Source: Mesorhizobium sp. 65-26 (GTDB taxonomy: Bacteria > Pseudomonadota > Alphaproteobacteria > Rhizobiales > Rhizobiaceae). Taken from it: DNA of 64,000 bases. The notes below the pieces were generated by a model, which was not told where the DNA came from, ran no database searches, and saw only the letters and a list, made by a program, of their open reading frames with translations. Each line of letters starts with the position of its first letter. Within the stretch, counting starts at the first letter, position 1. The stretch spans positions 287,084 to 351,083 of the forward strand of contig MKVL01000005.1 of the NCBI GenBank assembly GCA_001899205.1, in the 5' to 3' direction. Both the position numbers and the translations under genes were made by a program. This document shows, one piece after another, positions 20,302 through 27,755 of this stretch.

Positions 20302-20793
20302 TCAGTCAGGGCTTGCCGGTTCGGCCTTCAGCTTCCGAAGCTGCGCGTCCTGCAGATCGAGCGCGGCATTGATGAAGCGCAGCACAGTGGCCAGCTCGAC
20401 ATCATCGAAGCTCTCGAGAACCTTCTCGCCCTCTTGCGCGATGGCTCCGTAGTAGCGCGCCGAGAGCTCCCTCGTCAGTTCGGTCGCCTCGATCACGACC
20501 TTGCGCCTGTCCTCGAGGCTGCGGGTGCGCGTGACGAGCCCTCGTGCTTCCAGCCGGTCGATCAGCGCCGTCACGGCGGCCGGTGTCAAACCCGTCGCGG
20601 TCGCCACGGCGCCAGCGGATTGCGGGCCGCCATAGAGCAATCCCAGGCAATGCCGCTCAGCGGGGATCAACCCCAGCTGTGCCCCGACCGCCTCGTCATA
20701 GGCTTGAGTCGCATCCTGCCAGCGCATCACTGCATGCCGCAGCGCCGCCTTTACGTCGAGCCGGCTTTCGCTTGACGAATTTATTTCGATCAT
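20302..20793 (-). CDS. MarR family transcriptional regulator
   Basis: This 163-residue protein has the MarR winged-helix core: helix-turn-helix near residues 55-85 (SAGAVATATGLTPAAVTALI, then DRLEARGLVTRTRSLEDRRK forming the wing with the conserved D-x-R-R). A dimer helix follows (LLYGGPQSAG before, VLRFINAALDLQ after). The ATG is at 20793. It is divergent from a small membrane-protein gene, and the 93-base gap contains a perfect ATACGA-TTG-TCGTAT palindrome, a likely operator for autoregulation. The signal it senses is unknown. Confidence 0.9.
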   Translation of the reverse strand: MIEINSSSESRLDVKAALRHAVMRWQDATQAYDEAVGAQLGLIPAERHCLGLLYGGPQSAGAVATATGLTPAAVTALIDRLEARGLVTRTRSLEDRRKVVIEATELTRELSARYYGAIAQEGEKVLESFDDVELATVLRFINAALDLQDAQLRKLKAEPASPD

Positions 20794-20815
20794 CTAAATA
20801 TCATTTTGTCTAACA

Positions 20816-20830
20816 ATACGATTGTCGTAT
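20816..20830. promoter_or_regulatory. Candidate MarR-type operator
   Basis: Perfect inverted repeat ATACGA (20816-20821), three bases, TCGTAT (20825-20830), lying 23 bases upstream of the MarR-type ATG and 56 bases upstream of the divergent 55-codon gene. Size and position fit a MarR dimer site. Confidence 0.6.
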
Positions 20831-20886
20831 GAATATGCGACCAAGCCCAGGCCAAGGCAAGGACGAAGTCGCCCAAGGAGCGAGAA

Positions 20887-21054
20887 ATGAGCATGATTGA
20901 ACAGCGCGCCCCTCACTCGCACGAGGAGGAGTACAAATACGCAAAGCTGGCGATGGAATGGTATGGCTGGGGTTCTCCCATCGGCCTCGGCATTCTCCTG
21001 GTCGCGCTGGCCGCGGCCGCCGTGCTGGTGCGCATCGCCATCTACGGCCTGTAG
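20887..21054 (+). CDS. Small single-helix membrane protein, 55 residues
   Basis: The ATG at 20887 follows AAGGAG (20875-20880) with ideal spacing. The protein has a polar head rich in His and Glu (HSHEEEYKYAK), a WYGWG aromatic segment, and one hydrophobic helix (about residues 33-52, IGLGILLVALAAAAVLVRIA). It resembles no family I can name; the layout is that of small accessory subunits of membrane complexes. It is divergent from the MarR-type gene across a shared operator, so it is probably that regulator's target. Followed by a 115-base gap before the convergent GMC gene. Confidence 0.7.
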   Translation: MSMIEQRAPHSHEEEYKYAKLAMEWYGWGSPIGLGILLVALAAAAVLVRIAIYGL

Positions 21055-21169
21055 GCGGAGCTTCCCGGAAAGGCGCGCCATGGCGGCGCCGGCATGCCTC
21101 GTGTACGCCGGTGCCGCCGCTTTTCGAAACGGCGGCACTGCAACCGCCCTCCACCTTGCCTGAATCGCC

Positions 21170-22609
21170 TCAGTTGGCGATCACCTTGCCGAGATGCTCG
21201 CCCAACCGGCAGGCGAGCGCGGTGATCGTCGTCGTCGGATTGGCCTGGCCCGACGTGCAGAACACCGAGGACCCGCCGACGTAGAGATTGTCCATGCCGT
21301 GCACCTTGCAATCGGCATCGACCACGCTCGTGGTGACATCCGTGCCCATGCGCGTGCCGCCCATGTGATGGTTGCCCGCTGTCTCCTGGTTGGTCGGATA
21401 GTCCGCACCACTCAAGATCCAGTCGGCAATGCGGACCCGGCCGAGATTCTTGCGCGCCAGGGTGGCGCCGAACAGCCGCAATCCTTCGAGAAGGGTGCGG
21501 CGCTCGAGCTCCGATTTCCGCCAGTGCAGTTCGATGCGCGGCACGCCTGCATGGTCCACATCCGTCCTCGACAGCTCAATGCGGTTCGAAGCGAGCGGCG
21601 CCTGCTCCCATGCGACATGAAGCTGAGCGGCGCAGCGCAGGTTCTGACTGAGCTGACTGGAAGTCCATTCGGCCATGTCGGGGGCGACGCAGGCGAGATC
21701 GGCGATTATGCGCTTGACGCCGGGGTAGGGCGTCTCGACCAGCCGGATGCCGAAATTCAGGATCCGCAGCCGCTCCATCGCCGAAAGCGTGGGCGAGAAG
21801 AAAGCCTCGTTGACGGCATCGACCTCGAACGCTCCGTAATCGGCCAGGATGGCGTTGCCGCCCTCGAATGTCGGATGTTCCATCCAGTAGCGGCCAAGCG
21901 CGGCCGCATTCGGCACGACGCCGCCGTTCGTGCGTTCATTCGACCATAGAAGCAGGCGGGAATTTTCCAGGCCGCCGGTGCAGACGATGAAATAGTCGAC
22001 CGCGAGCGATCCAGCATCACGCCCGTTCGACCACAGCCTAGCGCCGGTGACGCGCTTGCCATCTCCGGCGAGCTCGGTGACGTAGGTGTCGAGCACGACG
22101 GCGATGTTCCTGCTCCTGTCCAGCTCGTCGGCGAACTTGTCGGCGAAGCGCACCGCCGGGCTCTTGATCAGTTGCACCCATCGCATCTCGTCCGAAACCG
22201 GCACGTCCGGACGGAACGCGGGAAGATCGAGGATGTCGCGAACGTCAGGCAGGAACGGCTCGATGTCGGCGCGGCCGATCGGCCAGCCGGAGTCAGGAAC
22301 CCAGGCCTTCGGCGCGAAGTCCAGACCGTCAAGCACGCGGCACCAGCCGGCCCAATGGTTCGAGCTACCGCCCATGAATCGCAGCCGGGCGACGTCCAGG
22401 CCGAAATACGGATCGCCGACCGTAATGCCCCTGTAGAAGTCCTGCGAATCGTTGCTGAACTCGCGCGATCCCGCTTCCAGCACCACGACAGGAATACCGG
22501 CCGCGGAGAGCTTCCTGGCAATGGTCGTGCCGGCCGGCCCGGAGCCAAGAATGCAGGCCTTCGGCGCGAAGTCGGCAGCTCGGAAGGCCTCGTAGCCGTC
22601 GAAGATCAC
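21170..22609 (-). CDS. GMC family FAD-dependent oxidoreductase
   Basis: This 479-residue flavoprotein oxidises an alcohol or sugar hydroxyl. The FAD-binding GSGPAGTTIARKL loop lies near residues 22-34, the substrate-domain glycine-rich FMGGSSNHWAGWC near 79-91, and the C-terminal catalytic region has NHHMGGTRMGTD (near 400) and VGGSSVFCTSGQANPT. The pattern is closest to the glucose/fructose/gluconate dehydrogenase branch, which typically has small partner subunits. The start is GTG at 22609, overlapping the stop of a 51-codon gene by 4 bases. It has no signal peptide of its own, so it may be carried across the membrane by that small Tat-signal partner. Confidence 0.85.
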   Translation of the reverse strand: MIFDGYEAFRAADFAPKACILGSGPAGTTIARKLSAAGIPVVVLEAGSREFSNDSQDFYRGITVGDPYFGLDVARLRFMGGSSNHWAGWCRVLDGLDFAPKAWVPDSGWPIGRADIEPFLPDVRDILDLPAFRPDVPVSDEMRWVQLIKSPAVRFADKFADELDRSRNIAVVLDTYVTELAGDGKRVTGARLWSNGRDAGSLAVDYFIVCTGGLENSRLLLWSNERTNGGVVPNAAALGRYWMEHPTFEGGNAILADYGAFEVDAVNEAFFSPTLSAMERLRILNFGIRLVETPYPGVKRIIADLACVAPDMAEWTSSQLSQNLRCAAQLHVAWEQAPLASNRIELSRTDVDHAGVPRIELHWRKSELERRTLLEGLRLFGATLARKNLGRVRIADWILSGADYPTNQETAGNHHMGGTRMGTDVTTSVVDADCKVHGMDNLYVGGSSVFCTSGQANPTTTITALACRLGEHLGKVIAN

Positions 22610-22761
22610 GCCAGGTCGCTCCGCTTCAGGATCCAGCCGTCGACCTCGACGATCTCATCCGGATCGGAATCGGGCAATCCACGCAGCAGCGGCAAGGCTG
22701 GAAGCATGGCAAGCGCCCGCACGATGGCGCGGCGCGACACTGTCTTGATCAAGATGGTCAT
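22606..22761 (-). CDS. Tiny Tat-signal peptide coupled to the GMC oxidoreductase
   Basis: A 51-codon frame ends in a GTGA overlap with the GMC gene start, which argues that it is translated. Residues 9-14 are SRRAIV, a twin-arginine motif, followed by a hydrophobic stretch (ALAMLPALPLLRGLP) and an acidic tail (DSDPDEIVEVDGW) of about 20 residues. This looks like a reduced version of the small Tat-exported subunit found beside sugar dehydrogenases. The ATG at 22761 lacks a clear ribosome site, and the frame is open further upstream to 22896, so the exact start is uncertain. Confidence 0.55.
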   Translation of the reverse strand: MTILIKTVSRRAIVRALAMLPALPLLRGLPDSDPDEIVEVDGWILKRSDLA

Positions 22762-22954
22762 CGGTCTGTCTCGCGGTAGGGCCTCGAACGCGCACGGCAT
22801 TCCCTGAACGGTACACATTACAGGGAAAAGCCAGTTTCGTGCCAGGATGCTTCCGGAGACACCCGATGCGGCGACCGCGGCCGCCACTCGATACAAACGC
22901 GGTTAGCGTCGCCTTAACGGACGGCCGCCTTCGCTATCTCCGTGCCTCCGCGAC

Positions 22955-23716
22955 TCAGGCCGCCTCGGGCAGGTCGCGATCGAGAACCGTCAGGTTGCGG
23001 CCACGATGCTTGGCCTGGTAGAGGCGCCGGTCGGCCGCGCGCATCAGCTCGGAAACGTTGCCGTTCTGGGCGCAAACGGTGCCGCCTATGCTGACGGTGA
23101 GTGGCACGGTGCGTTCGTCGACCGGGCGGAAGCGGATGAGCTCGACCTCACGGCGGATACGCTCGGCAACGCGCTTGGCCTCCTGCTCGGTGGCGCCGAT
23201 CAGGAAGGCGCCGAATTCCTCGCCGCCGATGCGGCCCAGCACGTCGCCGCTGCGCACCCCGCGTTCGATGGCGCCCGCGATCAGCAGCAGCGCCTCGTCG
23301 CCGGTCAGATGGCCATAACTGTCATTGATGATCTTGAAATGGTCGGCATCGATGATCAGCAGCGCGCCGCGATCGGACTTGCGCCGCGAGCCGTCGAGCG
23401 CCGCAAAGAAGCTCTCTCGATTGAGCATCCCGGTCATGTCGTCGCGGCTGGCTTTCTCCGACAGGCGACGGTGCGCCGCGGCGAGCTGGGCGTGAGCGCG
23501 CGCAAGGTCGCGATGCGCGGCCTTGAGCTTGTCGCTCTGCCAGAAGGTGTAGGCGCTGGCGCCCCATGCCAGCGCGAGGGGGCAAAGGGTACAGGTCAGC
23601 CAGATCGTGCGATTGACCGAAAAGCCCAGCGCGGGAACGATGATCAGGGTCAATACGAGCGAGGTGGCGACAGAGGCAAAGGCGACGGCGGCGGACTTCA
23701 AGAAAATGCGGTTCAT
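22955..23716 (-). CDS. Membrane-anchored diguanylate cyclase (GGDEF)
   Basis: This 253-residue protein has two N-terminal membrane helices (about residues 7-30 and 36-58), a short helical linker (HRDLARAHAQLAAAHRRL) and a GGDEF domain with an active-site motif GRIGGEEFGAFL near residue 170. GGEEF is an active variant, so it should make cyclic di-GMP. An RxxD inhibitory site was not clearly seen upstream. There is no periplasmic sensor domain of any size, so the signal is probably read by the helices or linker. Monocistronic by position: 58 bases follow it before the next gene region and 161 bases separate it from the divergent nucleotidase gene. Confidence 0.9.
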   Translation of the reverse strand: MNRIFLKSAAVAFASVATSLVLTLIIVPALGFSVNRTIWLTCTLCPLALAWGASAYTFWQSDKLKAAHRDLARAHAQLAAAHRRLSEKASRDDMTGMLNRESFFAALDGSRRKSDRGALLIIDADHFKIINDSYGHLTGDEALLLIAGAIERGVRSGDVLGRIGGEEFGAFLIGATEQEAKRVAERIRREVELIRFRPVDERTVPLTVSIGGTVCAQNGNVSELMRAADRRLYQAKHRGRNLTVLDRDLPEAA

Positions 23717-23877
23717 CGCGGGCTCCCACTGAATGGCCTGAGTGCCAGCAAGCCCTAAAAGTCACCTTTCCAGGATGTTTAAGATTTGAATCGTCGGGGC
23801 AGTTTTACCACCCGAGGCGCGCGGAAGTTGTGGATAAAGACACTGCCCAAAAGCCCGTTTCGTGCCATAAGGACCGC

Positions 23878-24585
23878 ATGACACAACTTCCCGATCCCGC
23901 TCGCTTCGCCCACGTCACAGACTGGGTCTTCGACCTCGACAACACGCTCTATCCGCACCATTCGAACCTGTTCTCGCAGATCGATGTGAAGATGACCGCC
24001 TATGTGAGCGAATTGCTGTCTCTGTCGCGAGAGGACGCCCGGAAGCTGCAGAAGGAACTCTACCTCGAATACGGCACGACGCTGAACGGGCTGATGACGC
24101 GTCATGGCATCGACCCCGACGACTTTCTCGAGAAGGTCCACGATATCGACTATTCCTGGCTGGTGCCCGACCCGGTGCTTGGCGCCGCCATCAGGCAGCT
24201 TCCCGGCCGCAAGTTCATCTTCACCAATGGTGACAGGAAGCATGCCGAGCGCACGGCAAGGCAGCTTGGCATCCTCGACCATTTCGACGACATCTTCGAC
24301 ATCGTCGCCGCCGGCCTGAATCCGAAGCCGGCGCGCCAGACATACGAGCGGTTCGCGGCATTGCACGCAGTGACGGGCAACAATGCGGTGATGTTCGAGG
24401 ATCTGGCCCGCAACCTGACGGTTCCCAAGGCACTGGGCATGACCACCGTTCTGGTGGTGCCGCGCAATTTCGAGCCGACCTTCTCCGAGATCTGGGAACG
24501 CGACCTGGCACAGGACGACGAAGTCGACTACGTCACCGACGATCTCGCCAGCTTCCTGACAACGATTGTCGAAGTCGTGGCCTGA
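23878..24585 (+). CDS. Pyrimidine 5'-nucleotidase, HAD superfamily
   Basis: This 235-residue hydrolase has HAD motif I in WVFDLDNTLYP (residues 15-25), motif II in KFIFTNGDRKHAE (about 112-124), a Lys in LNPKPARQTYE for motif III, and motif IV in NAVMFEDLARNL. The DNTLYP form and length match the SDT1/PpnN-like pyrimidine nucleotidases that remove phosphate from UMP or CMP. The ATG at 23878 follows AAGGAC; the open frame begins earlier without a good site. In many rhizobia, as I recall, this gene lies close to dapD. Here the Asn-Gly cluster, a two-component pair and a LOG-type gene separate them. Confidence 0.88.
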   Translation: MTQLPDPARFAHVTDWVFDLDNTLYPHHSNLFSQIDVKMTAYVSELLSLSREDARKLQKELYLEYGTTLNGLMTRHGIDPDDFLEKVHDIDYSWLVPDPVLGAAIRQLPGRKFIFTNGDRKHAERTARQLGILDHFDDIFDIVAAGLNPKPARQTYERFAALHAVTGNNAVMFEDLARNLTVPKALGMTTVLVVPRNFEPTFSEIWERDLAQDDEVDYVTDDLASFLTTIVEVVA

Positions 24586-24651
24586 GGGCGCCGAACCGGC
24601 ATGCCATCCTGAACATGGTGCTTGCCTGTAGCGCGGCTTTGTGAAGGCGGG

Positions 24652-24996
24652 CTATTCGAAGTCCGGTATCGTTCCGGGCGGCAGACCCAGCTGGCTGTTC
24701 AGGTTGTTCAGGAACTGGCACCATTCCGGGACGCCTTGGCCGTTGCCATTGCCATCCGACGAAAAGCGGTTGCCATTGCCGCTGCTGCAATTGCCGTTGC
24801 CGTTGAAGTTGCCGGCATTGCCGTTACCGTTGAAGCTGCCAACGTTGCCGTTGCCGTTGAAGTTGCCGGCATTGCCGTTGCCGTTGAAGCTGCCGACGTT
24901 GCCATTGCCATTGAAATTGCCGATGTTCTCGGCAGCTTCGACGGCGGTCACGTCCAGCAAGCCAAGGCAAAGTGCCAATACGAGACGCCGTTTCAT
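24652..24996 (-). CDS. Secreted Asn-Gly repeat protein A (9-residue units)
   Basis: This 114-residue protein has a signal peptide (MKRRLVLALC start, cleavage near residue 21 after TAVEA). Residues 24-69 are five copies of a 9-residue unit N-x-G-(N/S)-F-N-G-N-G, where x is Ile, Val or Ala. A looser NG-rich part and a non-repetitive tail follow (VPEWCQFLNNL, then GLPPGTIPDFE). Cys70 and Cys93 are the only cysteines after the signal, so a disulphide is possible. GGGAG precedes the ATG at 24996. Asn and Gly codons vary between copies, so the repeats are held by selection on the protein and are not fresh slippage. The family is not one I can name. Confidence 0.75.
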   Translation of the reverse strand: MKRRLVLALCLGLLDVTAVEAAENIGNFNGNGNVGSFNGNGNAGNFNGNGNVGSFNGNGNAGNFNGNGNCSSGNGNRFSSDGNGNGQGVPEWCQFLNNLNSQLGLPPGTIPDFE

Positions 24997-25032
24997 CGCG
25001 CCGACTCCCGTCCATGCTTCTGCTCGTAGGGT

Positions 25033-25100
25033 CTGGGATCGCCGGCGACAGATCGCGATAGCCTTTGCGCGGGGGACGGGCGCGGGCTCGGCGATCCCAG
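25033..25100. repeat. Long-armed inverted repeat upstream of repeat gene A
   Basis: Perfect 12-bp arms (25033-25044 and 25089-25100) flank 44 bases. It lies 37-104 bases before the gene A start, downstream of the relic tail. It may be a terminator or processing site between the repeat genes. Confidence 0.55.
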
Positions 25101-25127
25101 AAGCGTCAGCATCTTTCGATGCTCGCG

Positions 25128-25160
25128 CTAGCCATTGAAGTTGCCATTGCCGTTTTCCGG
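25128..25160 (-). pseudogene. Relic 3' tail of an Asn-Gly repeat gene
   Basis: On the minus strand this stretch reads E-N-G-N-G-N-F-N-G-stop, the same ending as the intact repeat gene upstream (G-N-G-N-F-N-G-N-stop). No signal peptide or further repeats precede it in frame, so it looks like the decayed remains of a fourth copy. The match is short; chance cannot be ruled out. Confidence 0.35.
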
Positions 25161-25289
25161 AATGGCCATGCCGGTGTCCAATGCTGCGGCCGGCCATGGT
25201 CCGGGTGCGGAAAGAGGCGACGGCCAACGCGACGGCAAGCAGCGGCGAAGCGCTGCGAGCTCATATGCCGTTGGCCATCGTCCACCCCA

Positions 25290-26027
25290 TTAATTGCCGT
25301 TGAAGTTGCCGTTGCCGGATCCGATGTTGCCGTTGCCATCGTACATTCCGCCATTGAAATTGCCATTGAAGGAGCCGAGGTTCCCGTTGCCACTCGTGGG
25401 AGATGTGTTGCCGTTGCCGTTGAAGGCGCCGACATTGCCGGTGCCGCCGTTGAAGGCGCCGATATTGCCCGTGCCGGTATTGTGATAGCCTAGGTTTCCA
25501 CTGGAATTCGGGATGCCGTTGCCATTAGCGTTGCCGTTGGCAATGCCGGTGTTGTGGTTGCCATTCCCGTTGCCATTGCCGAGCCCGACATTGCCGTTGC
25601 CGTTGCCGTTGCCGTTGCCAATGCCATTGTTACGGTTGCCGTTGGCGTTGCCGTTGCCGAAGCCGAAATTCCCGTTGCCATTGCCGTTGCCGTTGCCGAC
25701 GCCGGTATTGTGATTGCCGTTACCATTGCCACTGGCGGCGCCGACATTGCCGTTGCCGTTGCCATTGCCGTTGCCGATTCCGGAGTTCTGGTTGCCGTTT
25801 CCGTTACCGTTGCCGTTGCCGAAATTGCCGTTGCCGTTGCCGTTGCCGTTGGCCGTGCCGGTGTTGCCGTTGCCGTTACCATTGCCATTGCCAGCGCCAA
25901 CATTGCCGTTGCCATTGCCATTGCCGTTGCCATTGGCGGCAAACACCTGGCCCACCCCGAACTGAGGCGGCAGCAGTACCGGTGCGCACAACGCCAGACA
26001 TGCGAGGGCTGTTATGTAGCGTTTCAT
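25290..26027 (-). CDS. Secreted Asn-Gly repeat protein B (13-residue units)
   Basis: This 245-residue protein has a signal peptide (MKRYITALAC start, cleavage after GQVFA near residue 30). Residues 42-171 are ten exact-length copies of a 13-residue unit N-x-G-x-(G/A)-N-G-N-G-N-G-N-z, with z being Gly, Gln, His or Arg. Position 2 takes Val, Thr, Phe, Ser or Asn, and position 4 is often hydrophobic. The rest is an irregular NG-rich tail (GAFNGGTGNVGAFNGNGN type units, ending GNGNFNGN). AAGGAG lies 6-7 bases before the ATG. Regular small-side-chain repeats with one hydrophobic position suggest a stacked beta-solenoid or a disordered polar coat. No cysteine occurs in the mature chain. Confidence 0.78.
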   Translation of the reverse strand: MKRYITALACLALCAPVLLPPQFGVGQVFAANGNGNGNGNGNVGAGNGNGNGNGNTGTANGNGNGNGNFGNGNGNGNGNQNSGIGNGNGNGNGNVGAASGNGNGNHNTGVGNGNGNGNGNFGFGNGNANGNRNNGIGNGNGNGNGNVGLGNGNGNGNHNTGIANGNANGNGIPNSSGNLGYHNTGTGNIGAFNGGTGNVGAFNGNGNTSPTSGNGNLGSFNGNFNGGMYDGNGNIGSGNGNFNGN

Positions 26028-26111
26028 GTCGGTCTCCTTGAGCTACGTTCGAAGAAATGCGTCCGAAGAGGCGCTCGAAACACCGACTTCGAACAGATCA
26101 CGAGAAGCGAC

Positions 26112-26190
26112 GATCGGGATTCCTGGCTGGGCGCTGGGGTGCGCCCATGGAGTCGCCCGGGAGTGTAGCGAAACCGCAGGAATCCCGATC
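26112..26190. repeat. Long-armed inverted repeat between repeat genes C and B
   Basis: Perfect 14-bp arms (26112-26125 and 26177-26190) flank 51 bases that hold a smaller hairpin (TGGGCGC with GCGCCCA). It starts 21 bases after the gene C stop on the minus strand and 85 bases before gene B, so it may end or process the C transcript. Confidence 0.6.
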
Positions 26191-26210
26191 CTCAGGGGTA
26201 GTGCTGACGG

Positions 26211-26549
26211 TCAATGATTGTGGTTGCCGCTGCCATTGCCGTTGAATGCGCCGGCGTTGCCGTTGCCGTTCCAGTTACCGTTGCCGATACCGAAGTTGGC
26301 GTTGCCGTTGCCATTACCGTTGGCGAAGCCCCAGTTGCCGTTACCGTTCAGGTTGCCGTTGCCGAAGCCCAAGTTGCCGTTGCCATTGCCATTGCCGTTG
26401 AAGACACCGGTATTGCCGTTGCCGTTCAGATTGCCATTGCCGACACCGACGTTGCCGTTGCCGTTGCCGTTGCCGCTGCCGATTGAGAATGCGGATGCCG
26501 AAACTGTGAGGGCCGACAGGATCGCCGCGGCCAGGATGATGCTTCTCAT
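26211..26549 (-). CDS. Secreted Asn-Gly repeat protein C (13-residue units)
   Basis: This 112-residue protein has a signal peptide (MRSIILAAAI start, cleavage after VSASA at residue 20). From residue 33 to near the end it is six copies of the 13-residue unit N-x-G-x-(G/F/A)-N-G-N-x-N-G-N-G, where x at position 2 is Val, Thr, Leu, Trp, Phe or Ala. It ends with GSGNHNH. The unit length equals that of protein B, and both genes share the ribosome-site context CAAGGAGA before the ATG. Almost every other residue is Asn. The gene stands divergent to the histidine-kinase gene, 286 bases away. Function unknown; signal peptide and repeat are seen directly. Confidence 0.78.
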   Translation of the reverse strand: MRSIILAAAILSALTVSASAFSIGSGNGNGNGNVGVGNGNLNGNGNTGVFNGNGNGNGNLGFGNGNLNGNGNWGFANGNGNGNANFGIGNGNWNGNGNAGAFNGNGSGNHNH

Positions 26550-26835
26550 GACGCTCTCCTTGGGTTGTGTCGTGCTTGCCGGTCCGACCAGAGGCCGGGA
26601 CGACACGAGGAGGATGCGTGGTGAACGACGGCGCGGATATCGGGGCTGAACGGCAGGCCTTGTCGGGTTTTTCGTCTATGCCTCCGTCAGGAAAACGTGA
26701 TGAGATCAGGAAAAAACTGACAAGCGAGGAAACTCGTCCGGGTGTAAGTTGCTTGGATTGTTGGAGTTACGTGCCTTTTTCTCGCCCGCCAGCGAGCAGC
26801 ACGCCTTGCAGGCGGCGGCAAGGGGAGGAGGTTCG

Positions 26836-27516
26836 ATGCAGGCCGGGTTTGGCACACGCAGGGGTAACGCGGCGGAGACCTGGCGTCGGAAAGTGGCTCG
26901 GCGCCTGATAGCCGCCGAGGAAAAACTCTGTTTGCGCTTGTCGCGGGAACTTCACGACGATCTGGGCCAGATGTTGGCTAGCGTCGCGCTCGAACTTCAC
27001 ACCATCCGCATGGAATCCCAGGACATGGACCAGCGCCTTACACGCGCGGCCATGCTTGTGGACCAGTTGAGCGCCAAGGTGCATGATGCCGCCTGGAGCC
27101 TCCGGCCCGCGGACCTTGATCATGCCGGGCTTCGCGCCTCGGTCGAGGATCTGGCCACCATGCTGTGCTCCCAACTGGATATTCCGTGCGACATGGACCT
27201 AGCGGCCCTTTCGTATATTTTGATTCCGGAGAGTGCGCTGACCGTCTATCGCGTCGCGCAGGAGGCCCTCACCAACATTGGAAAGCATGCCCGGCCGAGC
27301 CGCGTGAGCGTCACGGCCCATGTGCATGACCACCGGCTGCGCCTGACGATCGAAGACGACGGGCTGGGGTTTGATGGCCATGTCGCGCCAGGATCTCATC
27401 ACCTGGGGCTTGCTGGAGTAAGGGAACGGCTGGCGTCGATCGGAGGCGAATTGTCGATCGAAACGGCCAAGGGCAAGGGAACAACGATTTATGCTGACGT
27501 GCCTTTGATGGACTGA
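26836..27516 (+). CDS. Cytoplasmic NarL-type histidine kinase
   Basis: This 226-residue kinase has a HisKA_3 dimerisation domain with the phospho-accepting His40 in SRELHDDLGQML and a C-terminal HATPase domain (EALTNIGKHA N-box near 150, DDGLGFDG near 180, GLAGVRERLASIGGEL near 200). It lacks membrane helices and any recognisable sensor domain, so its input must come from a partner protein or the cytoplasm. The ATG at 26836 is set by a very strong GGGGAGGAGG site (26822-26831); a longer frame upstream has no such site. It is divergent from the Asn-Gly repeat genes and 239 bases before its probable response regulator. Confidence 0.9.
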   Translation: MQAGFGTRRGNAAETWRRKVARRLIAAEEKLCLRLSRELHDDLGQMLASVALELHTIRMESQDMDQRLTRAAMLVDQLSAKVHDAAWSLRPADLDHAGLRASVEDLATMLCSQLDIPCDMDLAALSYILIPESALTVYRVAQEALTNIGKHARPSRVSVTAHVHDHRLRLTIEDDGLGFDGHVAPGSHHLGLAGVRERLASIGGELSIETAKGKGTTIYADVPLMD

Positions 27517-27755
27517 AGCTCTAGCGGCGGGGCTCTCCTGACGGAAATGTGGTCGAAGCGGGCATCGAGGCTCTGCCCGCAAGGACGGATGCGCGAAGCG
27601 GGCGCCCCCGTCCGCTTATGCGCGCTTGCAATGAGACGATGAGTGACGGAACTGGTTTTGCCCTGAGGAAACGGGCTGGCAATTGAACCTTCAGGGACGA
27701 AAAGACTACTCACTACGCGAAGTGCCTTTGACAGACAGAACAATGGAGGTTGAAG

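Noticed and set aside
25106-25435. 109-codon minus-strand frame across the end of repeat gene B
   Set aside because: It is the Asn-Gly gene read in another frame, giving Thr/Ala/Met repeats, and continues into non-coding sequence.
25290-26027. 39-base DNA periodicity resembling a CRISPR array
   Set aside because: The period is the 13-codon protein unit inside an open frame; there are no unique spacers between identical repeats and no cas genes.
24641-26649. Long plus-strand frames opposite the Asn-Gly genes reading Leu-Pro or Val-Ala repeats
   Set aside because: They are the complement of the repeat. The minus strand has signal peptides, ribosome sites and orderly unit lengths; the plus frames have none.
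27729-27734. TTGACA before the response-regulator gene as a promoter
   Set aside because: A -10 element at normal spacing would fall on or past the ribosome site and start codon, so it cannot give a usable message.
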